Positions 26,371 through 30,729 of a stretch of 47,691 bases of DNA are shown here, piece after piece. A program made the position numbers and the translations under genes. Each line of letters begins with the position of its first letter. Position 1 is the stretch's first letter. This stretch comes from JABDCI01 sp964475835 (GTDB lineage: Bacteria; Verrucomicrobiota; Verrucomicrobiia; JABWAM01). Location: NCBI GenBank assembly GCA_964475835.1, contig CAYYYL010000021.1, forward strand, positions 1 to 47,691, written 5' to 3'. The notes beneath the pieces are model-generated. The model made no database searches. It had not been told where the DNA came from and saw only the letters and a list, made by a program, of their open reading frames with translations.

Positions 26371-27077
26371 AAAAACCAAAGGGAGAGGTACGGTTGAAGC
26401 CTTCGTAATAGAATGCTGAAGGCTTCAACCGTAACCTCTCCGGTGAGAAAGGCGCGTATTTCTTTTGCAGCCTCTCGGGATAGCGTTTTTTGCTTTCGGG
26501 TATCGCAATACCACCACCAATTTGCCGATTTACCCTTCAAACGACGATAGCGTGGCCAGAGCTGGTAATTTGTGAAACGATTCTCAATTTCTCCCAATCG
26601 ACTTTCAATTTCTGGATCGATCATTTTGGTATGAGTGATCCAATTGGGAACAACGGTGAGTTCATAATACCATGGATGGACGAACACGAATTCGAATGCG
26701 CGTTGCCAGCCATTCCTTTCCCATCGAAAGTATCTCAGCCATTCGAGGGGCAATTTTTCCTGTGCCCATCTCCAACGGCAAATACTTCTGAGGGGTTGCA
26801 TGATTTCCACCATTTTTTTGGATTTGCCCCTGCGATGGGTGAAATCAGAGCGTTTGCAGATTACCGTACTGTTTAGATAAGGCAGAATTTGCTCGAGGGT
26901 GGAACAATCAAGGCGTTGTCGGGAACGTTCCGTTAAGACATAGAATCGCATCCAACCCCGCTGATAAGGCTCATCGAGTTTCATCAGCCCAAGCTCCCGA
27001 TTTGTTTTCTCGAGGCTTTCCCGCTCACGATACAGTGCGCGCAGCGCTTTCTCCTTTTTCTCTTTTTGATTTATCAT
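26331..27077 (-). CDS. Hypothetical protein inside the tRNA array
   Basis: 248 aa, not recognised. It is basic and Trp/Arg/Tyr-rich (RRYRRLKGKSANWWWYC, WRWAQEKLPLEWLRYFRWERNGWQ), with a charged helical N-terminus (MINQKEKKEKALRALYRERESLEK). That composition would suit a nucleic-acid-binding protein. Its last 13 codons run into tRNA-Ser(GCT), and a long hairpin (26382-26441) lies just before them, so the true end may be altered. It splits the array into groups of 30 and 5 tRNAs. It could be a maturase, an endonuclease or an array-maintenance factor; none is supported by a motif. Confidence 0.6.
   Translation of the reverse strand: MINQKEKKEKALRALYRERESLEKTNRELGLMKLDEPYQRGWMRFYVLTERSRQRLDCSTLEQILPYLNSTVICKRSDFTHRRGKSKKMVEIMQPLRSICRWRWAQEKLPLEWLRYFRWERNGWQRAFEFVFVHPWYYELTVVPNWITHTKMIDPEIESRLGEIENRFTNYQLWPRYRRLKGKSANWWWYCDTRKQKTLSREAAKEIRAFLTGEVTVEAFSILLRRLQPYLSLWFLERQPDQRAGCVC
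26382..26441 (-). repeat. Long hairpin of about 23 bp in the tail of the unknown CDS
   Basis: Arms 26382-26404 and 26418-26441 pair over 23 bp with one bulged base around a 13-nt loop. It lies 12 bases beyond tRNA-Ser(GCT), within the 3' part of the unknown CDS. No T-run follows, so RNA processing or translation control is more likely than termination. Confidence 0.7.
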
Positions 27078-27154
27078 AGGTCTTTATTGGATTGTGATGT
27101 TGTCCCACCTCAAGCGAGGCGGGTTTGATTTTGCCTTCAGAACGTCGGCAAAAT

Positions 27155-27229
27155 TGGTGCCCACGGCAGGACTTGCACCTGCACTGACCAGATCTTGAGT
27201 CTGGCGCCTCTGCATTGGGCTACGTGGGC
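27155..27229 (-). tRNA. tRNA with Leu anticodon CAA, short variable loop
   Basis: Acceptor GCCCACG/CGTGGGC, CCA, anticodon stem CCAGA/TCTGG with loop CTCAAGA, variable loop TCAGT, shortened D-loop AATGCAGA and T-loop TGCAAGT (G55). It lacks the long arm expected of tRNA-Leu. Confidence 0.85.
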
Positions 27230-27233
27230 AAAT

Positions 27234-27311
27234 TGGTGCTCCCCGCGGGATTTGCACCCGCACTGGTCCGGGTTTAAGCCGGATGCCTCTGCTTGGTTGG
27301 GCTACGGGAGC
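27234..27311 (-). tRNA. tRNA with Leu anticodon TAA, short variable loop
   Basis: Acceptor GCTCCCG/GGGGAGC, CCA, anticodon stem TCCGG/CCGGA with loop CTTAAAC, variable loop CCAGT, D-loop AACCAAGCAGA (AG for GG) and T-loop TGCAAAT (G55). Confidence 0.85.
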
Positions 27312-27316
27312 GAAAA

Positions 27317-27391
27317 TGGTGCGGGTGGCTGGTGCTGCCCCAACGACCTCCTGTGTGTGAAACAGGCGCTCTGCTGTTGAGCTACACCCGC
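27317..27391 (-). tRNA. tRNA-Val(CAC), array
   Basis: Acceptor GCGGGTG/CACCCGC, CCA, anticodon stem CCTGT/ACAGG with loop TTCACAC, D-loop AACAGCAGA (AG). The T-loop is GGCAGCA, so both U54 and U55 are replaced by G. Confidence 0.83.
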
Positions 27392-27395
27392 AAAA

Positions 27396-27470
27396 TGGCA
27401 CTCCTGGCAGGAATTTCACCCGCACCCTCCTGGTTCGAAGCCAGGCACTCTATGATTAAGCTACAGGAGT
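27396..27470 (-). tRNA. tRNA-Arg(TCG), array
   Basis: Acceptor ACTCCTG/CAGGAGT, CCA, anticodon stem CCTGG/CCAGG with loop CTTCGAA. The T-loop TGAAATT has G55 and A56, and D-loop AATCATAGA has AT where others have AG, consistent with a compensating 19-56 pair. Confidence 0.85.
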
Positions 27471-27476
27471 TCAAAT

Positions 27477-27551
27477 TGGTGCCGCACCCAGGACTTGCAC
27501 CCGGACTTTCCGCGTTCTGAGCGCGGTGCCTCTGCGTTGGGCTAGTGCGGC
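27477..27551 (-). tRNA. tRNA with Leu anticodon CAG, short variable loop
   Basis: Acceptor GCCGCAC/GTGCGGC, CCA, anticodon stem CCGCG/CGCGG with loop CTCAGAA, variable loop AAAGT, short D-loop AACGCAGA and T-loop TGCAAGT (G55). Confidence 0.85.
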
Positions 27552-27558
27552 GTAAAAT

Positions 27559-27633
27559 TGGCTGCCTCGCGTGGATTCGCACCACGATCTTCAGGGTCAA
27601 AACCTGAAATGCTACAGATTGCACCACGAGGCA
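27559..27633 (-). tRNA. tRNA-Gln(TTG), array
   Basis: Acceptor TGCCTCG/CGAGGCA, CCA, anticodon stem TCAGG/CCTGA with loop TTTTGAC and T-loop TGCGAAT (G55). The acceptor equals that of the chromosomal tRNA-Gln, but the elbow is changed (D-loop AATCTGTA). Confidence 0.85.
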
Positions 27634-27641
27634 TTTTCAAA

Positions 27642-27717
27642 TGGATCCGGCGGCGGGACTCTCACCCGCATGGTCCTCTTTACAAGAGAGGTGCCTTCCT
27701 GATTCGGCCACACCGGA
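27642..27717 (-). tRNA. tRNA-Thr(TGT), array
   Basis: Acceptor TCCGGTG/CGCCGGA, CCA, anticodon stem CCTCT/AGAGG with loop CTTGTAA, T-loop TGAGAGT (G55, A56) and D-loop GAATCAGGAA. Confidence 0.82.
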
Positions 27718-27724
27718 GACAAAT

Positions 27725-27815
27725 TGGAGGAAGTCGGAGGGCATGCTCCTCATCCCCATGGTGGGGACCCATCGTTTTCGAAACGACGCAGGCACGCTTG
27801 TCCTGTTCGACTTCC
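27725..27815 (-). tRNA. tRNA-Ser(CGA), array
   Basis: Class II with a long variable arm. Acceptor GGAAGTC/GACTTCC, CCA, anticodon loop TTCGAAA, D-loop ACAAGCGTG (AG) and T-loop AGCATGC (G55). Confidence 0.82.
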
Positions 27816-27817
27816 AA

Positions 27818-27894
27818 TGGTGCCGTTGGTGGGGATTTCACCCACAACCTTCCGGGTAAGAACCGGTTGCTCTGGAAGATTGAGCTACAACGGC
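27818..27894 (-). tRNA. tRNA-Lys(CTT), array
   Basis: Acceptor GCCGTTG/CAACGGC, CCA and anticodon loop TTCTTAC in a four-pair stem. The T-loop TGAAATC (G55, A56) is matched by TT in D-loop AATCTTCCAGA. Confidence 0.8.
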
Positions 27895-27902
27895 GAAAAG
27901 CA

Positions 27903-27996
27903 TGGAGGAAGTTCGTGGGAATGCTCCACAACCCCGGATGTCCGGGATCCAGCGGTTTTCCAAACCGCGGCGGCTCGCTTGTCCGCTTGAACTTCC
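27903..27996 (-). tRNA. tRNA-Ser(GGA), array
   Basis: Class II. Acceptor GGAAGTT/GAACTTCC region, CCA, anticodon stem GCGGT/ACCGC with loop TTGGAAA, variable arm ATCCCGG/CCGGGGT, D-loop ACAAGCGAG (AG) and T-loop AGCATTC (G55). Confidence 0.85.
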
Positions 27997-28001
27997 CTGC
28001 A

Positions 28002-28076
28002 TGGTCGCTCCGGCCAGATTTGCACTGGCATCTCTCGGGGTATGAGACCGGCGCACTCCTGTTGTGCTACGGAGCG
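28002..28076 (-). tRNA. tRNA with anticodon CAT (elongator Met or Ile2), array
   Basis: Acceptor CGCTCCG/CGGAGCG (paired at 1-72, so not an initiator), CCA and anticodon loop CTCATAC with a mismatch closing the stem. D-loop AACAGGA (AG), T-loop TGCAAAT (G55). Confidence 0.78.
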
Positions 28077-28085
28077 GATTCAAGT

Positions 28086-28160
28086 TGGTGTGGCACGGGG
28101 GAGTTGCACCCCCACGATCTGCTTGGAAGGCAGGCATGCTGGCTATTACATCAGTGCCAC
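28086..28160 (-). tRNA. tRNA-Gly(TCC), array
   Basis: Acceptor GTGGCAC/GTGCCAC, CCA, anticodon stem CCTGC/GCAGA region with loop CTTCCAA, D-loop AATAGCCA (AG) and T-loop TGCAACT (G55). Confidence 0.85.
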
Positions 28161-28162
28161 GA

Positions 28163-28241
28163 TGGTGGACCGTGTCGGCAATGCTCCGACCTGTTATCCT
28201 CATTGCAAGTGAGGCGACCACTCTATGCAGTCCCACGGCCC
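28163..28241 (-). tRNA. tRNA-Ala(TGC), array
   Basis: Acceptor GGGCCGT/ACGGTCC, CCA, anticodon stem CCTCA/TGAGG with loop CTTGCAA, T-stem GTCGG/CCGAC with T-loop AGCATTG (G55). The D-arm is irregular. Confidence 0.82.
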
Positions 28242-28245
28242 GAAA

Positions 28246-28320
28246 TGGATCCGCCAGCCGGACTCGCACCGGCCTCTGCGCGATACCAATGCGCTGAATC
28301 GCTTTCTATTCTTTGGCGGC
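28246..28320 (-). tRNA. tRNA-Thr(GGT), array
   Basis: 3' acceptor TGGCGGA with CCA and a mismatch at the first pair. Anticodon loop TTGGTAT with an A-C closing mismatch, D-stem GAAT/ATTC with AG in the loop, and T-loop TGCGAGT (G55). Confidence 0.75.
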
Positions 28321-28321
28321 G

Positions 28322-28396
28322 TGGACGCGCACCCGGGACTTGCACCCGGTAAATCGGTTTTGCAGACCGAGGGTTCGGCTCTTTACCTTGTGCGCG
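28322..28396 (-). tRNA. tRNA-Cys(GCA), array
   Basis: Acceptor CGCGCAC/GTGCGCG, CCA, anticodon stem TCGGT/ACCGA with loop CTGCAAA, D-loop AAAGAGCCGA (AG) and T-stem CCGGG/CCCGG with T-loop TGCAAGT (G55). Confidence 0.85.
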
Positions 28397-28401
28397 AAAA
28401 T

Positions 28402-28477
28402 TGGGGTGACCGACGGGTTTTGCACCCGTTCCTACAGGTTCACAGCCTGTCATGCTTGCTGATTACACCACGGCCAC
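28402..28477 (-). tRNA. tRNA-His(GTG), array
   Basis: Acceptor GTGGCCG/CGGTCAC with discriminator C and an encoded G just 5' (base 28478), the G-1:C73 pair typical of tRNA-His. Anticodon stem ACAGG/CCTGT with loop CTGTGAA, D-loop AATCAGCA (AG), T-loop TGCAAAA (G55). The identity element argues that the gene is under selection. Confidence 0.88.
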
Positions 28478-28483
28478 CGTTCC

Positions 28484-28637
28484 GGTTGCGGGCCTCCGTA
28501 CAAGCAGGCGGCCCGTTTTCGGGGCCTCACAGGAAATGAGCTCTAGGTCTGTCACACCCCCTCGGCGTGAACGAAGAAGCGTGCTGTTGTTCTCACGATG
28601 ATTTCCTGCGCACATGGGTCACCATGTTGCCGCAACC
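28484..28637 (-). ncRNA. Candidate structured RNA of about 154 nt in the array
   Basis: Nested pairing on the array strand: terminal arms GGTTGCGG/CCGCAACC, an inner stem CAGGAAAT/ATTTCCTG (28601-28608 with 28530-28537), a hairpin ACATGG-TGAC-CCATGT, and a GCCC/GGGC hairpin. It occupies a tRNA-sized slot between tRNA-His and tRNA-Thr(CGT) but has no T-arm, anticodon arm or CCA. It could be a Y-RNA-like or other tRNA-associated RNA; I cannot assign it. Confidence 0.45.
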
Positions 28638-28642
28638 AAAAA

Positions 28643-28718
28643 TGGAGCCTCCGGTCGGACTCGCACCGACGAATGCCGCTTTACGAAAGCGGTGCTGTAG
28701 CTGCTGAGCCACGGAGGC
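28643..28718 (-). tRNA. tRNA-Thr(CGT), array
   Basis: Acceptor GCCTCCG/CGGAGGC, CCA, anticodon stem CCGCT/AGCGG with loop TTCGTAA, D-loop AGCAGCTACA (AG) and T-loop TGCGAGT (G55). Confidence 0.85.
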
Positions 28719-28727
28719 TTAAACTGA

Positions 28728-28792
28728 GGGAGCAGCGAACTCCCCGAGCGGATGCCTCCGCCTGCGACCGGGTCATCGCAATCGCTGCTCCC
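28728..28792 (-). ncRNA. Candidate 65-nt three-way-junction RNA in the array
   Basis: A perfect 11-bp terminal stem GGGAGCAGCGA/TCGCTGCTCCC encloses two hairpins, TGCGA-N8-TCGCA and GCGGA-GGCA-TCCGC. It lies in a slot between tRNA-Thr(CGT) and tRNA-Arg(GCG) and lacks tRNA features. It looks like a compact structured RNA co-transcribed with the tRNAs. Confidence 0.5.
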
Positions 28793-28798
28793 GTAAAC

Positions 28799-28875
28799 TG
28801 GCATCCCCACCAGGACTTGCACCTGGAACCTCTTCCTTCGCACGGAAGCATGCAAAGCTCTTACACCTTGGGGAT
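28799..28875 (-). tRNA. tRNA-Arg(GCG), array
   Basis: Acceptor ATCCCCA/TGGGGAT, CCA, anticodon stem CTTCC/GGAAG with loop GTGCGAA, D-loop AAGAGCTTT (AG) and T-loop TGCAAGT (G55). Confidence 0.85.
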
Positions 28876-28876
28876 A

Positions 28877-28950
28877 TGGTGGCTGGAACGGAGTCGCACC
28901 GTGCCTTCCTGGTCTTCAGCCAGGCGCTCTCCTTCGTGAGCTATCCAGCC
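28877..28950 (-). tRNA. tRNA-Phe(GAA), array
   Basis: Acceptor GGCTGGA/TCCAGCC, CCA, anticodon stem CCTGG/CCAGG with loop CTGAAGA, D-loop ACGAAGGAGA and T-loop TGCGACT (G55) on a T-stem that appears one base pair short. Confidence 0.8.
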
Positions 28951-28960
28951 ATGAAAAAAA

Positions 28961-29037
28961 TGGTCCGCCTGGCTGGATTTCCACCAGCGGTCTCCCGCTT
29001 ATCAAGCGGGCGCTTTGGAGTGCTAAGCTACAGACGG
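28961..29037 (-). tRNA. tRNA-Ile(GAT), array
   Basis: Acceptor CCGTCTG/CAGGCGG, CCA, anticodon stem CCCGC/GCGGG with loop TTGATAA. The T-loop TGGAAAT has G55 and G56, and D-loop AGCACTCCAA shows AC where others have AG, a matching C19-G56 change. Confidence 0.85.
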
Positions 29038-29044
29038 GAACTTT

Positions 29045-29119
29045 TGGCTGCCGCGCGAGGGTTCGCACCTCAATCTCCTGGGTCAGAGCCAGGCGTTCTA
29101 CTGGTTGAACTACACGGCA
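29045..29119 (-). tRNA. tRNA-Gln(CTG), array
   Basis: Acceptor TGCCGTG/CGCGGCA, CCA, anticodon stem CCTGG/CCAGG with loop CTCTGAC, D-loop AACCAGTA (AG) and T-loop TGCGAAC (G55). Confidence 0.85.
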
Positions 29120-29173
29120 TTTTTTAATGTGCTCGCAATTCCGCATTCCTCATTCGGCGTTCCACATTCAAAA

Positions 29174-29247
29174 TGGCTCTCCCGCTTGGACTCGCACCAA
29201 GACGAGGCGGTTAACAGCCGCCCATGCTACTTTCACATCACGGGAGA
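29174..29247 (-). tRNA. tRNA-Asn(GTT), array
   Basis: Acceptor TCTCCCG/CGGGAGA, CCA, anticodon stem GGCGG/CCGCC with loop CTGTTAA, D-loop GAAAGTA (AG) and T-loop TGCGAGT (G55). Confidence 0.85.
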
Positions 29248-29254
29248 TTGAGAC

Positions 29255-29330
29255 TGGCGCTCCTTGCAGGATTTTCACCTGCATCGCCGGCTTTAGAAGA
29301 GCCGCACTCTATAATTTGAGCTACAGGAGC
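29255..29330 (-). tRNA. tRNA-Arg(TCT), array
   Basis: Acceptor GCTCCTG/AAGGAGC (mismatch at the seventh pair), CCA, anticodon stem CGGCT/AGCCG with loop CTTCTAA. The T-loop TGAAAAT (G55, A56) is matched by AT in D-loop AAATTATAGA. Confidence 0.85.
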
Positions 29331-29339
29331 ATAGAAGAA

Positions 29340-29414
29340 TGGTCTCCCACCCCGGTATTGCGCCGGGTGTCTCCTGGTCCCAAGCCAGGCGGATTGCTTT
29401 CTTCCTCGTGGGAG
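29340..29414 (-). tRNA. tRNA-Pro(TGG), array
   Basis: Acceptor CTCCCAC/GTGGGAG, CCA, anticodon stem CCTGG/CCAGG with loop CTTGGGA, D-stem GGA/TCC with AG in the loop, T-stem CCCGG/CCGGG with T-loop CGCAATA (G55). Confidence 0.83.
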
Positions 29415-29416
29415 TT

Positions 29417-29493
29417 TGGTGGAGCCAGACCGGTTTGCACGGTCAACCTCCTGCGTGTCGGGCAGGTGCTCCACTGGATTGAGCTATGGCTCC
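29417..29493 (-). tRNA. tRNA-Val(GAC), array
   Basis: Acceptor GGAGCCA/TGGCTCC, CCA, anticodon stem CCTGC/GCAGG with loop CCGACAC, which has C33 instead of the near-universal U33. D-loop AATCCAGTGGA (AG), T-loop TGCAAAC (G55). Confidence 0.82.
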
Positions 29494-29499
29494 ATGAAA

Positions 29500-29575
29500 T
29501 GGCGACCCGGACGGGTGCTGCCCCCGCTATCTCCGCCTTGACAGGGCGGCGAGTCTGCTGTTTCTCCTCCGAGTC
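29500..29575 (-). tRNA. tRNA-Asp(GTC), array
   Basis: Acceptor GACTCGG/CCGGGTC, CCA, anticodon stem CCGCC/GGCGG with loop CTGTCAA, D-loop AAACAGCAGA (AG), T-stem GCGGG/CCCGT with T-loop GGCAGCA (G54, G55). Confidence 0.83.
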
Positions 29576-29584
29576 TTAAATGAA

Positions 29585-29673
29585 TGGTGGGGATTGGTGG
29601 TATCGCGCCACTTGCCGCTTCCGGTCTAAAAAAAAGGCAACGGTTTTACAGACCGCCGACCGGGACAATCCCC
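29585..29673 (-). tRNA. tRNA-Tyr(GTA) with shortened D-arm, array
   Basis: Class II. Acceptor GGGGATT/AATCCCC, CCA, anticodon loop CTGTAAA, variable arm TTGCC/GGCAA containing eight consecutive T residues, and T-loop CGCGATA (G55). Only about ten bases lie between the acceptor and the anticodon stem, so the D-arm is nearly absent. Confidence 0.75.
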
Positions 29674-29677
29674 AAAA

Positions 29678-29750
29678 TGGTTGCAGGGGCCGGAATTGAA
29701 CCGGCGGAAGGGAGCGTATGAGACTCCCGGAGGGCCATCCTCTCCCTGCG
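29678..29750 (-). tRNA. Initiator-type tRNA-fMet(CAT), array
   Basis: Acceptor CGCAGGG/CCCTGCA with the C1-A72 mismatch that marks bacterial initiators, CCA and anticodon loop CTCATAC. The D-loop has canonical GG and the T-loop is canonical TTCAATT, making it the only array member with a standard elbow. Confidence 0.88.
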
Positions 29751-29754
29751 GTCA

Positions 29755-29828
29755 TGGCACGGCGTGATGGTGCCGCCCCATCCAGGCGGAGTTTTGGAGA
29801 CTCTGCTGCGCAAGCTGGCGCCCGCCGT
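29755..29828 (-). tRNA. tRNA-Trp(CCA), array
   Basis: Acceptor ACGGCGG/ACGCCGT, CCA, anticodon loop CTCCAAA, D-stem GCGC/GCGC with loop CAGCTT (AG), T-stem GATGG/CCATC with T-loop GGCGGCA (G54, G55). Confidence 0.8.
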
Positions 29829-29836
29829 GTTGAAAA

Positions 29837-29910
29837 TGGTGCGCTCGGCGGGAATTGCACCCACGCCTCCGCGTTGGCAACGCGGCATTCTGCTATTAAA
29901 CTACGAACGC
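29837..29910 (-). tRNA. tRNA-Gly(GCC), first of the array
   Basis: Acceptor GCGTTCG/CGAGCGC, CCA, anticodon stem CCGCG/CGCGG with loop TTGCCAA, D-loop AATAGCAGA (AG) and T-loop TGCAATT (G55). It is the promoter-proximal gene of the leftward array. Confidence 0.85.
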
Positions 29911-29912
29911 TG

Positions 29913-29940
29913 ACGGGAGGAGCCCAATTGCTCCTCCCGT
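29913..29940. repeat. Perfect 11-bp hairpin at the head of the tRNA array
   Basis: Arms ACGGGAGGAGC and GCTCCTCCCGT surround a six-base loop, immediately upstream of the first array tRNA in its reading direction. No T-run follows on the array strand. It could be a leader hairpin for processing or regulation. Confidence 0.6.
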
Positions 29941-29987
29941 TCCTTTGAATGTGACTTCCGGATGCACAGGCAACCGGGAATCACAAA

Positions 29988-30113
29988 ATGCAACAAAGAA
30001 CAAACACCGATGCGAGTGGCGCCGGAGTTCCGGGTTTCTCGCAGCCGCAGGTTTTTACAGCGGTCGTTTCCGTGTTTACAGGCACACGTCCTAATGGCCT
30101 TTCAGGGTTTTGA
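29988..30113 (+). CDS. Possible small protein, 41 aa
   Basis: Open frame MQQRTNTDASGAGVPGFSQPQ... ending in GTRPNGLSGF. Nothing in it is recognised. It overlaps the next small frame by 20 bp, and both precede an intrinsic terminator, so together they could be one gene with a frameshift or two coupled microproteins. Equally, the transcript could be non-coding. Confidence 0.3.
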   Translation: MQQRTNTDASGAGVPGFSQPQVFTAVVSVFTGTRPNGLSGF

Positions 30114-30216
30114 TGGGGTGATCACGGGACAGACCTTCCCTGTGAGCGTCTTATTGACAGCTCGTCCATGGACGAGTAAGTTTGACCTGGTTGTGAACGG
30201 TCGGACTTACTCGTAA
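30094..30216 (+). CDS. Possible small protein, 40 aa
   Basis: Starts MAFQGFDGVITGQTFPV and ends FDLVVNGRTYS, 18 bp before an intrinsic terminator. The hydrophobic/polar alternation looks like a beta-rich small domain, but no family is recognised. The terminator supports a rightward transcription unit here, separate from the array. Confidence 0.35.
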   Translation: MAFQGFDGVITGQTFPVSVLLTARPWTSKFDLVVNGRTYS

Positions 30217-30234
30217 GTCTGATTGTAACCACCG

Positions 30235-30273
30235 GGTCCTGCATCGGTTACAGCCGGTGCGGGACCTTTTTTT
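30235..30273 (+). terminator. Intrinsic terminator
   Basis: A 13-bp stem (30235-30247 with 30254-30266, including two G-T pairs) with a 6-nt loop is followed by seven T residues. It ends the small rightward unit at 29988-30216. Confidence 0.85.
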
Positions 30274-30729
30274 CAATAGGTTTTATTCGTTGTCTGGTTT
30301 TCCTTTCGGTTGGGGTATAAAAACAAAAAACCCTGCTTTCACAGAGGAGAGCAGGGTTTTCCGGAAAAAGTATGGAATTCGGGATTTACCTGCTCGCCTC
30401 CCTGGGGGTTGAATTAATCCGATCGAAACGTAATCCTTCGGCATGATCCATCCCCGTACACAGCCACGAGGCTGCGCTGACTTTGGATTGATATGTTATG
30501 GGGGTTCTCATTGAAGGAATGATTTGAATGTCTAAGTGATAGCTATATCAATATCGGCACTGCGTCAAACGAAATTAATAACATTCTTCAAAAAGCATGG
30601 GACATTCATCCAAACAGATGCAAATCACACCTCAGCGCTTGATTGCAGACAAGCACCTCAAGAGTCTGGCGAGAACTCAAAAAACGACTGGTTTGGATTG
30701 CCAACGACCGCTAATCTGATCGGATATCG
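30274..30729. other. Intergenic region between the divergent blocks
   Basis: It holds the hairpin terminator at 30327-30360 and a weak palindrome TGATA-GCTA-TATCA at 30538-30551. I see no convincing gene, RNA or promoter in the rest. Confidence 0.5.
30327..30360 (-). terminator. Probably bidirectional terminator, stronger on the minus strand
   Basis: Arms AAAACCCTGCT and AGCAGGGTTTT surround a short loop. Read leftward the stem is followed by TTTTTTGTTTTT, a good terminator tail; read rightward it ends in TTTTCC. It would insulate the tRNA array from the rightward RNA-repair/NAD block. Confidence 0.7.

Noticed and set aside
29120..29173. Degenerate ATTCC/CATTC minisatellite-like spacer between two array tRNAs
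   Set aside because: Too short and irregular to support a functional feature.
25901..29910. Suppressor tRNA that could read the TAA in the ADP-ribosylglycohydrolase gene
   Set aside because: None of the 35 anticodons is TTA, CTA or TCA.
25901..29910. CRISPR array, suggested by regular spacing of about 80 bp
   Set aside because: The periodicity comes from tRNA genes; there is no identical repeat and no cas gene.
25930..29950. Many open frames across the tRNA array on both strands
   Set aside because: They run through clear cloverleaf tRNAs and have no protein-like composition except the CDS at 26331-27077.
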